DNA from: Apium graveolens
Taxonomy: Eukaryota; Streptophyta; Magnoliopsida; Apiales; Apiaceae
Direction of reading: 5' to 3'
Length of the DNA stretch: 64,000 bases
Assembly (NCBI RefSeq): GCF_009905375.1
Contig: NC_133657.1
Location: 49,258,741-49,322,740, forward strand
Positions 23,231 to 35,324 of the stretch are shown here, in pieces. Position 1 is the stretch's first letter. Each line of letters opens with the position of its first letter. Position numbers and translations under genes: made by a program. A model generated the notes under the pieces. That model worked only from the letters and a program-made list of their open reading frames with translations, was not told the DNA's origin and did no database searches.

Positions 23231-24326
23231 TGTTAGTGTATACTGAAAATATTTATTTGAAGTATGTACATTTATTTCTGGCCTGTTTATTTGAGAATTA
23301 TTTGAATGTTTACATGTTGTCTAATATTATATATTGTGAACAATCTAGTATCAAATGGGATACAGAATATTAGATTGTTAAATACGGTTATATAATATAA
23401 TAAGGTTCACATCACAGATGGTGTTGGACAATCCATTGGTATGGCTGTAGTATTATTTAGATTAGTTTACATTGACTAATAAATAATACTAGTATACATT
23501 GTGTATATTGAACATGATCAAATTTAGAATTGTTCCCTTAATACCGATTAAGAATGAGAACTAAGATTCTATGTTATTATTAATGCTTAGGTTCTTAATC
23601 CGGAAATAGTAATTGACACGTGTATATTATTTACATGCTTTGATTTATATATGAAATAATTCTTTTGAATTATATCATTATATTTTGGGTGATGGAATGA
23701 TATACATGGTGGATATTATTTATTGAAGGAATCCATGTCCTGATAATATTCGGGTTAATGATGTCCCCTTGAAAGCTCAAAAAGATTTAATTATGTGAAA
23801 CCCTGTAGGTGGAATTTATTCTGGCATAATTAAATAAAGGTTGAGTCGATTATCAAGGATAAAAGATATTAATTAAATAAATTATCAGTAATTTATTTAA
23901 TTAATGGACATATGATATTTTAAACATGGGGAATTTAATAAGCAAATAATATTGGAACCGAATTAATTAAATTACGGTATTAGGAAAGGTAGTGCAAATA
24001 TTAATTCTTTAGTGGATTGAATTAATATTTAATTACATTGGGCTAGGCTCAAGATGTAATTAGAAGGCCCAACCTAATTATCCATGGTCCCTATTGTAGC
24101 CTATATATATTCTTATTCTCTTCTTGCTTGGCATTTGTGTGAAAACATATTGTAGCCACCAAGGAGCAAGAAGAGAGGATAACTTGAGAAGACGGAGGCC
24201 ACACTTCGCTCAAGAGAATTTGGGAATACAATAGAAGAGCGTGGAATCAACCATTAACAAGGTAATCCTCTTTTTGTAATCTTTATCGTAAAACGTAGTA
24301 ACACCCTAAGTCCGTGGTTCCCAACA
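23231..24326 (+). repeat. Element B 5' LTR
   Basis: TGTTAGTGTATACTG... to ...GGTTCCCAACA. A TATA-like TATATATAT lies at about 24102-24110. Its last 325 bp (24002-24326) recur at 29706-30030 with five or six substitutions. Confidence 0.92.
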
Positions 24327-24328
24327 AT

Positions 24329-24341
24329 TGGTATCAAGAGC
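24329..24341 (+). other. Element B primer binding site
   Basis: TGGTATCAAGAGC matches the iMet primer complement apart from one extra A, two bases after the LTR. Confidence 0.85.
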
Positions 24342-24726
24342 CTGGTAATGGGTTCTACGTTTTATGATATAATGTCCATGTCGTAATTATATATGCGTGT
24401 ATATAGTGTTTTGCTTGTATTGGTTTTGATGCAGGTTGTTAATCCACTATTATGGCCATGTATATTTTAATTATGTGTTTGGATCCCACGTGGTTTAATC
24501 GTGGTTGTAATTTACACGAGGGTTGATCGTGTTAGAATAGATTTTACAAAATTAGTTTGTATTAGATCTATTTTTTTTGTAATTGTTCCGGGTATTTTGT
24601 AATAGTTATGTGCGATCGGAAATCAATTCCGGTAGTTTTTTGTTCCGCTGTGCGATTACAAGGGGCTGCTGTTGATGTTTGGATCGAACAAAATCAAAAC
24701 AAAACTCACAGAAAAGCAACAGGCGC

Positions 24727-24853
24727 GCGCTGCGGCCGCTGCGGCAGCTGGGGCTGCTGGGGCCGCTGCGGCAGCTGGGACTGCTGGGGCTGCTGCTGCA
24801 GCTGGGACTGCTGGGGCTGCTGGGGCTGCTGGGGGCGTCGGGGCGCGCTTGGG
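24727..24853 (+). repeat. GC-rich short tandem repeats in element B leader
   Basis: About 125 bp of repeated GCAGCTGGGACTGCTGGGGC-like units, built from GCTGCTGGG and GCGGCAGCTG. They stand out sharply in AT-rich surroundings and are open in several frames, giving Ala-rich or Leu/Gly-rich conceptual peptides. I treat it as a structured leader RNA segment rather than a gene. Confidence 0.75.
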
Positions 24854-25251
24854 GCAGAGTTTTTTTGAGAGCTGGATTTTTTTTTCAAGGGCCATAATAG
24901 TGGAAAATTTATTTTAATTTTTTCCATTAAATTTTAATTATTTCTTTAATTTATTGATTATGTGTGTCGTTAATTATGTGTGTAATTCTTTTAAAATTGC
25001 ATGTTTAACTTAATTAGGACGACATGGACATAAATTTTATTTATTGCTTTAATTAAATGTTATATGTTGCTAAAATTATGTGTGTATTTTGAATGCATGA
25101 TTAGACATAATTATAACAACATAGGGCCCCATTTAATTTTAAAATTCCTCAATTTTAATAAAAAAAATTCTAAGTGGGAGATGGAATTAATATGAAATTA
25201 AATCCCATGGTCTTCATTATTGGTTGTAGGTAATTTAACATAAAGACGAAT

Positions 25252-25728
25252 ATAAATTATATATACGTCACCCATCGTGGCATGTCATTTATGGTGTCTA
25301 GAATGTTATAGAAATTACTAGAACAAACTTCTTAAATTAATAAATTTTGAAAGGAATAAATACGGATTTTCTTTATTTCTGATTTGGGGCAATTTTTTAA
25401 AAAACGGGTTCATCGAACTTGTAAGGCTGTGGGTTTTAAGCGAGACCGATGTGACTCCTCCACTACCTGGAAATCAAACCATTGATGAATATTGAATTGA
25501 AGTATTCCATTCAAGGCAAAATTACGAATAATTGGAAGGTATACACACCACCCATCGTGGCGTACCAAGTTCCATAGATTTCAAATAATTTAAGATTTGA
25601 TGATGGTATACACTTAGCTATGAAAAATAATATAGTCCGCCCCAACGTGGCATATTGTTTAGTAATAGGACCGAAGTAACATTTAAACAAAATTAGGTGG
25701 TATACATGTCACACATCGCGGCGTACCA
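25252..25728 (+). promoter_or_regulatory. Four stem-loops with conserved CACCCATCGTGGC loop, element B leader
   Basis: Loop cores lie at 25269-25281, 25549-25561, 25637-25651 (variant CCGCCCCAACGTGGC) and 25710-25722 (variant CACACATCGCGGC). Each is enclosed by a different stem: ATAAAT/ATTTAT, TGGAAGGTA pairing with TACC+TTCCA, AATAATAT/ATATTGTT (one G-U pair) and TGGTA/TACCA. An inner CCAC/GTGG pairing is kept in most copies. They lie 120-600 bases before the gag ATG. The likely role is in the RNA (packaging, dimerisation or translation control), which is an inference. Confidence 0.6.
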
Positions 25729-25851
25729 GAAGCTTATGGTGTTTATATGTTAGTGCATTAAATTTTAATAATTGTTAGAGGAATCAATAGATCTTAATAA
25801 TTAATGCACCCTTATTTACGTGATGTTTTTATGCATGATTCTCAGGATAAA

Positions 25852-26538
25852 ATGGGTTTTAATCCACTATTCACCATACTTAAGGATAACAAACTTACCG
25901 GACCTAACTATATTGAATGGAAACGAAATTTGGACATTGTGTTGACTGCTGAGGAGTACAAGTTTTGCACTTATGAACCCAAGCCTGAACAGCCTGCTGT
26001 TGATGCTCCTGAAGATGAGAAAGAGTATTATAAACGGTGGATTAAGGCTGATAAAATGTCGCGATGTTACATTCTGGCAGCAATGTCGGGTGTTTTGCAG
26101 CATCAGCATCAGTCTATGGCCACTGCTTCAGATATGCTCTTTAATCTCAAGGAACTTTTTGGAGATCAGAATAGGGCTACTAGGCAAGTAGCCATGAAGG
26201 CTTTAATGAACACTCAGATGGCTGAAGGCACACCTGTAAGGGATCATGTTCTCAAGATGATGTCTCATCTGAATGAGATAGAGATCCTTGGTGCTGAACT
26301 TGACGGGGAAACCCAGATTGACATTATCCTTATGAGCTTGTCCAAGAGTTTTGAGCAGTTCCGCTTGAATTACAACATGAACAAGAGGCAGTATAGTCTC
26401 GCGGAACTGCTGACAGAACTTCAGGCAGCTGAAGGATTATTTCGGCAGAGTGTTCAAGTGAATGTGGATGAGAAAGGTTCTTCCTCTATGCCGAAAGGTA
26501 TTAAGAAGAAGAAAAGGCTCAGACACAGAAAGCTGTGA
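25852..26538 (+). pseudogene. Element B gag
   Basis: I chose the ATG at 25852 (MGFNPLFTILKDNKLTGPNY), which matches the start of the related gag in element C. An upstream in-frame ATG exists at 25804. The Copia gag domain covers residues 10-210 (YILAAMSGVLQHQ, VRDHVLKMMSHLNEIEILGA, LAELLTELQAAEGLF). The frame shifts in an AAG/AAA-rich tract near 26500-26515. The zinc knuckle then continues in the pol frame. Gag forms the capsid. Confidence 0.88.
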
Positions 26539-29500
26539 AGGCAGTGGGAGTTCAGGGTGGTGTGAAAAAGCCTAAGGGAAAGTGCTTCAGATGCAAACAG
26601 TCAGGTCACTGGAAACAGGATTGTCCTCTTCCTAAGAAGACAAACAATACTGGTATGTCTCTTTCTCTAGTTACAGAAACATTTATAGCGGCTATATCTA
26701 CGAGCACTTGGTGTGTAGATACAGGAGCCACTGATCATGTTTGTAATTCTATGCGGGGGTTCCAACTATCCAGAATGCTTAGAGATGGTGAGATATACGT
26801 GTTCATGGGAGATGCTACGAAAGTAGCAGTAGTTGCAGTAGGAGTTATTCATTTATCTTTTGGTTCTGATAGGATTTTGGTTTTGAACAATTGTCTTTAT
26901 GTACCTTCTTTTAGAAGGAATTTAATTTCGGTTTCTAAACTTGCTTTGGATGGTTATAATGTTTGTTTGGATCGTAATGTTTCTATTATGATGAATAAAC
27001 GAATTATATGTTCTGGTACATTGCAAGACAATTTGTATATAATTAATCCTAGTCAACCTGCACTGCAACTGCAATTTAGGGAATTGAACAACACATCTTC
27101 TAACTCTACTAAAAGAAAGGAACCTTCTAGTTTGAACCAAACATATCTTTGGCACTTGAGATTAGGTCATATTAACTTGAGGAGGATTCAAAGACTGGTA
27201 GTAGACGGGCCTTTAAGCTCATTGGCAGTGGAGCCATTTCCAGTTTGTGAATCCTGCTTGGAAGGTAAAATGACTAATAGGCCTTTCAAGGCAAAGGGGA
27301 ATAGAGCCAAACAAGTATTAGAATTGGTTCACTCTGATTTATGTGGACCCATGAATATCCAAGCAAGAGGTGGTTATGAATATTTCGTCACTTTCATTGA
27401 TGATTATTCTAGATATGGGTACGTTTATTTGTTGCGCCATAAGTCTGAGTGCTTTGATAAGTTCAAAGAGTACAAAGCTAAAACGGAGAAGCGACTTAAT
27501 AAAAGTATCAAGTCACTACGATCAGATCTTGGTGGCGAATACTTGCTTGGAGAATTTAGGGAATATTTATCAGAAAATGGGATAGAATCCCAGTTAATTG
27601 CACCAGGCACACCCCAGCAGAATGGTGTAGCAGAGAGAAGGAACCAGACTCTTTTAGAGAGTGTTAGATCGATGATGAGTTATTCGGGTTTACCCAAGTC
27701 GTTTTGGGGACATGCCTTAGAGACAACAGCTTATTTTCTGAACTTAGTACCTTCTAAGTCGGTTCCTAAAACCCCCTTAGAATTGTGGACTGGGGATAAA
27801 CCGAGTCTAAGACATATTCAAATAGGGGGTTGTCCAGCACATGTGCTGAACAAGAACGCGACTAAGTTAGAATCTCGTACAGAAGTAAAGTTGTTTGTAG
27901 GCTACCCCATGGGAACGAAAGGATATTTATTTTATAGTCCGAAGAATCGGGATGTCATTGTTAGCACCAATGCAAGATTCTTGGAGGAGGACTATATAAT
28001 GAATCACAAACCCATGAGTAGTGTCATTTTAGAGGAACTAGTGGGAGGGACAAATAATACCCATGAAGCTGTAGTACAAGTAGAACAACCATAACATAAT
28101 GTACAACCTGTCACTAATACCGCACCAGTGTCTCATCATAGTGGGAGGGTTTTTCAACAGCCTGATAGATTCATGTTTTTGGGAGAGTCTTCAGACTTGG
28201 TCCCTGGTGAACATGATGATGATCCCCGTACATACGAAGAGGCAGTACAAGACAAAGATGCAGATCTTTGGCAAAAGGCGATGAAATCTGAGATAGATAC
28301 AATGTATTCTAATCAGGTCTGGGAGCTCGTAGAACCACCCAAAGGTATAAAACCTATTGGATGTAAGTGGATCTACAAGAAAAAGAGGGGATTCGATAAA
28401 AAGGTGAAAGCCTGGAAAGCAAGACTTGTTACGAAAGGGTATACTCAGAAAGAAGGTATCGATTATGAGGAAACCTTTTTACTGGTAGTCATGCTTAAGT
28501 CAATCCGTATTCTTTTATCTATAGCAGCTCATCTTGATTATGAGATTTGGTAAATGGATGTCAAGACAGCTTTTCTTAATGGAAGTCTTGAAGAAACCAT
28601 CTATATGCAGCAACCAAAAGGATTCATTAAGGAAGGCCAAGAGCATCTGGTATGTAAGCTTAAGAGGTCTATTTATGGACTTAAACAAGCTTCTAGAGAC
28701 TGGAATATTCATTTTGATCAGGCAGTCCAGTCATATGGATTTGATCAAAGTCCAAGCGAATCGTGCGTGTATAAGAGAAGTGAAGGTAATGCAGTGGTTT
28801 TTCTAGTACTATATGTAGATGATATTTTACTCATTGGAAACAATGTTGAGATGTTGTCATCAGTAAAGGCATGGTTGTTCAAACAATTTGACATGAAGGA
28901 CTTAGGTGAAGCGGCATACATCCTTGGGATCAAAGTTATAAGGGATCGCAAGAAAAGGATGTTGGCTTTATCTCAAGAGCCCTACATTGATGAAGTATTA
29001 GCTCATTTTAACATGCAGAACTCCAAGAAAGGTTTTTTACCTTTTAAGCATGGAGTTGCTCTATCTAAGAAGCAGTGTCCTTCGACACCTAAGGATATAG
29101 AGAGCATAAAAGCAGTTCCTTATGCTTAGCATGTGGAAGCTTAATGTATGCTATGTTATGTACGAGGCCTGACATCTGCTTTGCTGTTGGCATGGTTAGT
29201 AGATATCAGTCGAACCCAGGTCAGGAACATTGGAGTGCAGTAAAAACTATACTCAAGTACCTGAGAAGGACTAAGGAGTATATGTTAATTTACAAGGCCT
29301 CAGATCTATTTCCTTTGGGATATACTGATTCAGATTTCCAATCAGATAGGGATAAGAGGAAATCAACCTCGGGATATGTTTTTACTTTGGGAGGTGGAGC
29401 CGTTATATGGAGGAGTGTAAAGCAGAAATGCATTGCAGACTCCACCATGGAGGCCGAGTACGTAGCGGCCTCTGAGGCTACCAAGGAGGCTGTATGGTTC

Positions 29501-29705
29501 AGGAACTTCCTTTTGGACTTAGATGTGGTACCTAATTTGCCTAGGAGCTTGACGGTGTATTGTGATAACACTGGTGCTGTGGCAAATTCAAAGGAACCGC
29601 GAGACCACAAAGCAGCTAAACATATTGAACGTAAGTATTATCTCATATGAGGAATCGTAAAGCGAGGGGATATAGTTGTGGCTCACATATCATCAGAAGA
29701 CAACC
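26508..29705 (+). pseudogene. Element B gag zinc knuckle and pol
   Basis: One frame runs from 26508: CCHC knuckle ([14 protein letters not shown]), protease [12 protein letters not shown]-pre ([13 protein letters not shown]), integrase ([37 protein letters not shown]), then RT (MDVKTAFLNGSLEE, YVDDILLIG). In-frame stops occur at 28092 and 28551, the second a likely CAA-to-TAA change in front of MDVKTAF. A frameshift near 29130 moves RNase H (YTDSDFQSD, STMEAEYVAASEA) to another frame that ends at a TGA at 29648. The sequence breaks off after SSEDNL at about 29705, where the deletion into the 3' LTR begins. Confidence 0.92.
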
Positions 29706-30030
29706 TAATTTTTTAGTGGATTGAATTAATATTTAATTACATTGGGCTAGGCTCAAGATGTAATTAGAAGGCCCAACCTAATTATCCATGGTCCCTATTG
29801 TAGCCTATATATATTCTTATTCTCTTCTTGCTTGACATTTGTGTAAAAACATATTGTAGCCACCAAGGAGCAAGAAGAGAGGATAACTTGAGAAGACGGA
29901 GGCCACACTTCGCTCAAGGGAATTTGGGAATACAATAGAAGAGCGTGGAATCAACCATTAACAAGGTAATCCTCTTTTCGTAATCTTTATCGTAAAATGT
30001 AGTAACACCCTAAGTCCGTGGTTCCCAACA
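29706..30030 (+). repeat. Element B 3' LTR, truncated (last 325 bp)
   Basis: It matches 24002-24326 with equal length. The junction lies directly behind the RNase H codons, and a few bases (CTAATT/TTAATT) are shared at the joint. The 3' end and the target duplication are intact. Confidence 0.92.
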
Positions 30031-30035
30031 GCCAG

Positions 30036-31927
30036 GGAACTGAGGCAATCAAAAAGAACAGGAGGACTATACTCACTCAAGAGTATGAGTACTTTGACTC
30101 AAAAGCTGGTGAGTCATTAACTAAATTATATGACAGGTTTGTCAAACTGTTGAATGATCTGTCACTAAAGGACAAGGAATATGATCTTGAAGATTCAAAT
30201 CTGAAATTCCTTTTAGCTCTTCCTGAAAATTGGGATTTGAAGTCTACTACCATAAGAGACAACTATGCTCTTGATGAAACTACTCTTGATGAAATTTATG
30301 ATATGCTCAAGACTTATGAACTTGAGATGGATCAAAGGAGCAAGAGATATGGGAGAAAGTCAAGGATAATTGCTCTTAAGGCTGAGGAGGAATCTCCTAA
30401 AGTTGCCATCTCAAAGAAGGGCAAAGAAAAGGCTCTCATCATAAAGTCTGATTCAGAGTCATCATATTCTGATGATGATGATTCAGAAACTGAAAGCTTA
30501 CCAGAAATGGATGTTGATGCAAAGATGATGAAATTGTGTGCCCTTATGGTGAAGGGTATCACAAAGATAGCCTACAGGAAATTCAGAAAGGGAAAGAAGT
30601 TTTCCAGGAAAGGTGTAAGTGCTGATAAGTGCAAAGTCTGTCAGAGGAGACAACTTAAATGTCAAATGCTACAATTATGGTGAAAGAGGCCACATATCTC
30701 CTGACTGCAAGAAAGGAAAGAGTGATAAAGGTAAGAAGAAAAGCTGGACAGATTCTTCAGATTCTAAAGATGAAGTGAATTATGCCTTGATGGCAAATGC
30801 TGAAGGCAGCCATGAAACTGTCGAATTGAAGGTACCTCAAACAACTTATGCTCTTCATATTGATAATATTACTGAGTTGAGATTATATCTTAAAACCATG
30901 TTTATTAGTTACAGAGATCAAACTTTAATATGTGAAGGATTAACTTCTGAAAAATCTTGCTTATAAGAAAAGGAATGACTATTTAGAAAAATAGTTAGTT
31001 ATGTTCCACCAAACTCAGAAAGAAAGAGATGATGCTTTTTATGTTAGAGATGAAGTGCTAAAATTGAATGAATCTCTAAAAACTGAGTTAGAAAAGGAAA
31101 AAGAGATTATCAGGACTTGGACTAACTCTGGCAGAACAACTCAGAATTTGTTAAGTAGTGGAAACTGGAAAGAGGGCTTAGGTTATGGAGATGATAAAAG
31201 TGAAAAAGGAACTGAAAAAATTGAGCCAAGTATTGTTAAATAGACTGCTAAGCCAAAGGTGAATATTGTTAAGTTTGTAGCTAAAACTGTAAAGTGTGAT
31301 TCTGAAAAGATGAAAGAGTCTGTAGCTGAAGTTAAGGAAAAGTCAACTTCTGACAAATTAGAACAGGATAAATCAGCTGAAGTTAACATAGGCTTAATGA
31401 CAAAGAAGCAGCTTAAGCATAAACTGAAAGAAATTAGGAATGATAACAAGGTAAAAGCAGCTAGAAAAAATAGGAATGGTAAGGAAGGTGTGGATAAAAG
31501 TAATAATTATATGCCTGTTCCTAATGCTCCTAGAAAGAAATGTTATAACTGTGGAAACTCTAACCATCTTGCTCCTTTTTGCAGGAAGAATAAGAATATA
31601 AACTCTTTACCTCCTAAGTCAGGAATTAAGAGTCAGTCTGTTAGGTTTAAGCCACAAAATCCTTGTTTTCATTGTGGTATTTTATGGCATTCCATTTATA
31701 CTTGTAAGGAATATCATAGTTTGTACTATGATTATTATCAAATAAAACCTTCTTTGAAGAAAGTTACTTTAATACCTTCTAGTACAAAGTCTGATGCAAA
31801 GTCTGATATAAGTTCTGATAAACAGCATGTTAGCATAAACTCTGATATTAAATCCGCTGCAAATGCTAACAAACTTAAAAAGGCCAAAGGATCCAAGCAA
31901 GTTTGGGTCCTTAAAACTAACCATTAG
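30036..31927 (+). pseudogene. Element A gag, segment 3 (capsid end and zinc knuckles)
   Basis: The frame picks up at GTEAIKKNRRTILTQEYEYF and runs through the capsid end (LYDRFVKLLNDLSL, LPENWDLKSTTIR). A frameshift follows near 30655. The first knuckle reads CYNYGERGHISPDC, where the second Cys is replaced by Tyr. Two more lie at about 31540-31585 (CYNCGNSNHLAPFC) and 31660-31705 (CFHCGILWHSIYTC). Stops at 30964 and 31241 and frame changes break it up. It ends at a TAG (31925-31927) with a second stop (TGA) just after, in the same frame as the protease, so the gag-pol border is a stop, natural or acquired. Confidence 0.9.
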
Positions 31928-31939
31928 TGGTCTTTGTGA

Positions 31940-34900
31940 TTGCAGGGCAACAGAAAAAACATCCTAGTACTGGATAGTGGATGTTCAGGACATATGACTG
32001 GAAATAAAGCCCTGCTCTCAGACTTTATGGAGAAAGCTAACCCAGGAGTTTCTTATGGAGATGGCAACATGGGAAAATCTCTGGGATATGGAAATATTAA
32101 TCTTGGGAATGTCATCATTGAAACAATAGCTCTTGACTCAGGACTTAAACACAATCTGCTAAGTATGAGTCAAATCTGTGACAGAGGTTATCATGTGGAT
32201 TTCTTTGAAGAACACTGTGAAGTTGTAAGCAATACTACAGGAAAAGTGGTTCTGAAAGGTTACAGGCATGGTAACATTTATGAAGCTAGACTTTCAACAA
32301 GTACTGATGGTTCCGCAATCTGTCTGATGAGTAGAGCATCAATTGAAGAAAGCTGGAATTGGCATAAAAGACCCTCTCATTTAAATCTCAATAACATAAA
32401 TGAGCTTTTAAAGAAAGATCTTGTGAGAGAATTTCCAAAATCAGTATTTACTCCTTATGGCCTTTGTGATTCATGTCAAAAGGCAAAACAAAGAAAATCT
32501 TCATTCAAGAGCAAAACTGAATCCTCAATTCTTGAGCCTTATCACCTACTGCATGTTGATCTATTTGGTCCAGTCAATGTCATGTCTATTGCAAAGAAGA
32601 AATATGCTATGGTTATAGTGGATGAGTTCACAAGGTACACTTGGGTGTATTTCCTGCACAAGAAGAATGAAACTGCATCTACACTAACTGATCATGTCAG
32701 ACAGCTGGATAAGTTGGTCAAAGATTCTGTTAAAATTATAAGAAGTGATAATGGCACTGAGTTCAAGAATTCAATCTTGGAAGAGTTCTGCAAAGATCAA
32801 GGAATCAAACAGGAATTTTCTACACCTGGAACTCCACAACAAAATGGAGTTATAGAAAGAAAGAACATGACTCTCATTGAAGCTGCATGAACTATGCTTG
32901 ATGATGCAAAGTCACCTACCTACTTTTGGGCTGAAGCTGTGCAGACTGCTTGTTTTACACATAATGTAACACTCATAAACAAGCATGAAAAAACACCATA
33001 TGAGATGGTGAAGAAAAAGAAGCCAGATCTGAAATACTTTCATGTATTTGGATGTAAGGTTTTTGTTCTTAAGACTCATCCAGAACAGCTGTCAAAATTT
33101 GATCTAAAAGCTGATGAAAGAATTTTTGTTGGATATCCACTTTCCACAAAAGCCTTCAGAATCTACAATTTAAGAACAAGGGTTGTCATGAAATCTATCA
33201 ATGTATCTTTTGATGATAAGCAGATTACTAGACTTGAAGATTTCAATGATCATAATCAGCTGAGATTTGAAAAAGAAGACTTAAATTCTGATTCTGTAAA
33301 TTCTGATAACTTAAACTCTAATCCTGTAATTTCTGACGGGTTAAGTTCTGATGTCATTGAAATTGTGGTAACAACTCCAAATGAAAATGCACCTGTCCAG
33401 GGGGAGCAAGCTGATGATTCTACCACATCTCAAGACTCTCAAAAAGTATCAGAACCTGTCACTGGCTCTTCAAGTTCTGATTCATCTAGTTCTGATGAGC
33501 CAAATTCTGATAATTCTGGAAACTCTGATACTTCAAATCCTGAAGGATCCAAGTCAAATTTTGAAGTATCAGATAGCATAACTACAGGGGGGAGCATCAG
33601 AAAATGCTGATGGAGATATCATGGATCATGGGGGAGGATCCAGTTCTAGAAATCAACTTCAATCTGCAAGGAAGTGGACCAAATCACATACACCTGACTT
33701 AATAATTGGAGATCCTGAAGCAGGTGTCAGAACTAGAACTGAAATATCAAATGAATGTCTCTATCATTCTTTTCTATCTCATACTGAACCAAAGAAAGTG
33801 GAAGAAGCTCTTCAAGATGCTGATTGGGTGCAAGCAATGCAGGAAGAGTTAAATGAATTTGAACGAAACAAAGTCTGGACCCTAGTGCCAAGACAAAAAA
33901 ACAGATCAGTTGTTGGCACAAAGTGGGTGTTCAGAAATAAAACTGACAGTGATGGCATAATTACAAGGAATAAAGCAAGGCTGGTTGCTAAGGGTTACTC
34001 TCAACAGGAGGGTATTGATTATGATGAAACATTTGCACAAGTTGCTAGATTGGAAGCCATAAGAATCTTTTTGGCTTATGTTGCTCATAAAAAGTTTAAA
34101 GTCTTTCAAATGGATGTAAAAAGTGCTTTTCTCAATGGATAATTGGAAGAAGAGGTGTATGTTGAACAAACTCCAGGCTTTGTAGATTCAAAATTTCCAA
34201 ATCATGTCTACAGGCTTGACAAAGCACTTTATGGCCTTAAGCAAGCTCCAAGAGCATGGTATGTAACTTTAGCTCAATTTCTTCTGAAAAGTAGATATCA
34301 CAGAGGTACAATTGATAAAACACTGTTCTACCTCAAACATGGAAAGGACTTACTTTTGGTACAGATATATGTTGACGATATCATATTTGGTTCTACAAAT
34401 ACCAAACTCTGTGAGAGGTTTGCAAAGCTAATGCAGTCAAGATATCAAATGAATATGATGGGAGAACTTAGTTATTTTCTGGGCCTTCAAGTCAAGCAAA
34501 ATGAAGAAGGTACTTTTATCTGTCAATCCTAGTACACTAGAAATTTACTCAAGAAGTTTGGAATGCAAGACCGTTCAACAGCATCCACTCCCATGGCCAC
34601 TGTAACCAAATTAGATAAAGATATTGGCTCATCAGTAGATATTACTAACTACAGGGGTATGATTGGTTCTTTACTCTATTAAACTGTAAGTAGAACTGAT
34701 ATCATGTATGCTACATGTCTTTATGCAAGATTTCAGGCTGATCCAAGAGAACCTCACTTAATAGCTATGAAAAGAATTTTCAAGTACCTTAAGGGTGCAA
34801 CTGATCTAGGATTGTGGTATCCTAGAGAATCAGATTTTAAGCTAATAGGTTACTCAGATGCAGATTTTGCAGGATGCAAAATAGACAGGAAAAGCACTAG

Positions 34901-35324
34901 TGGAAGCTGCCAATTTCTTGGAGGCAGATTAGTTTCTTGGTTTAGCAAGAAACAGAAATCAATTTCCACATCAACTGTAGAAGCATAATATATTGCTGCA
35001 GGAAGCTGTTGTGCACAGATTCTTTGGATGAAGAATCAGTTACTGGATTATGGGTTAGAATTTTCTAAAATCCCTATTTACTGTGATAATCAAAGTGCTA
35101 TTGCTATGACAGGTAATCCAGTTCAACACTCAATGACAAAGCACATCAGCATTAGGTACCATTTTATAAGGGGACATGTGATGGAAGGTACAGTGGAATT
35201 GCACTTTGTTCCAACAGATCAACAACTAGCAGATATCTTCACAAAACCACTATGTGAAGCTACCATTACAAGAATGGTAAATAAACTTGGAATGGTTTCA
35301 GTTTCTTTCTTTAAATCTGCTTAG
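31940..35324 (+). pseudogene. Element A pol (protease, integrase, RT, RNase H)
   Basis: Protease DSGCSGHMTGNK lies near 31970. Integrase follows with CDSCQKAKQ, HVDLFGPV, RSDNGTEFKN and PQQNGVIERKN, interrupted by a TGA at 32888. A Ser/Asp-rich linker (SSSSDSSSSDEPNSDNSGN) follows at about 33470-33550, where a G-run frameshift occurs near 33592. RT ([29 protein letters not shown]) is cut by a TAA at 34140 and a TAG at 34530. RNase H (YSDADFAGCKIDRKSTSG, AAGSCCAQILWM) is cut by TAAs at 34680 and 34986. The end is FTKPLCEATITRMVNKLGM at 35324. All catalytic motifs can still be seen, and at least six nonsense or frameshift lesions inactivate it. Confidence 0.94.

Larger units (their letters stand above)
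23231..30030 (+). mobile_element. Copia element B, with internally deleted 3' end
   Basis: 6800 bp, flanked by GCCAG on both sides (23226-23230, 30031-30035). It comprises a 5' LTR of 1096 bp, an iMet-type PBS, a 1.5 kb leader with GC repeats and four stem-loops, gag, pol and only the last 325 bp of the 3' LTR. The end of RNase H, the PPT and the first 771 bp of the 3' LTR are missing. Domain order is protease, integrase, RT, RNase H (Copia). The lineage is different from SIRE; gag carries KLTGPNYIEWKRNL. Nonsense codons and frameshifts make it inactive. Confidence 0.93.

Noticed and set aside
24608..24927. Overlapping Ala-rich, Leu-rich and Gln/Pro-rich ORFs in several frames
   Set aside because: They come from the GC-rich short repeats in the element B leader. 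Openness in many frames is a composition effect.
25252..25728. CRISPR-like array, because of a repeated word at intervals
   Set aside because: Spacing is irregular, the repeats are short and imperfect, and the context is a plant retrotransposon leader. The stem arms explain the pattern better.
26495..26515. Programmed frameshift between gag and pol of element B in the AAG/AAA tract
   Set aside because: Plant Copia elements normally use one frame, and B has other frameshifts and stops, so an ordinary indel in a repeat tract is more likely. An intact copy would decide it.
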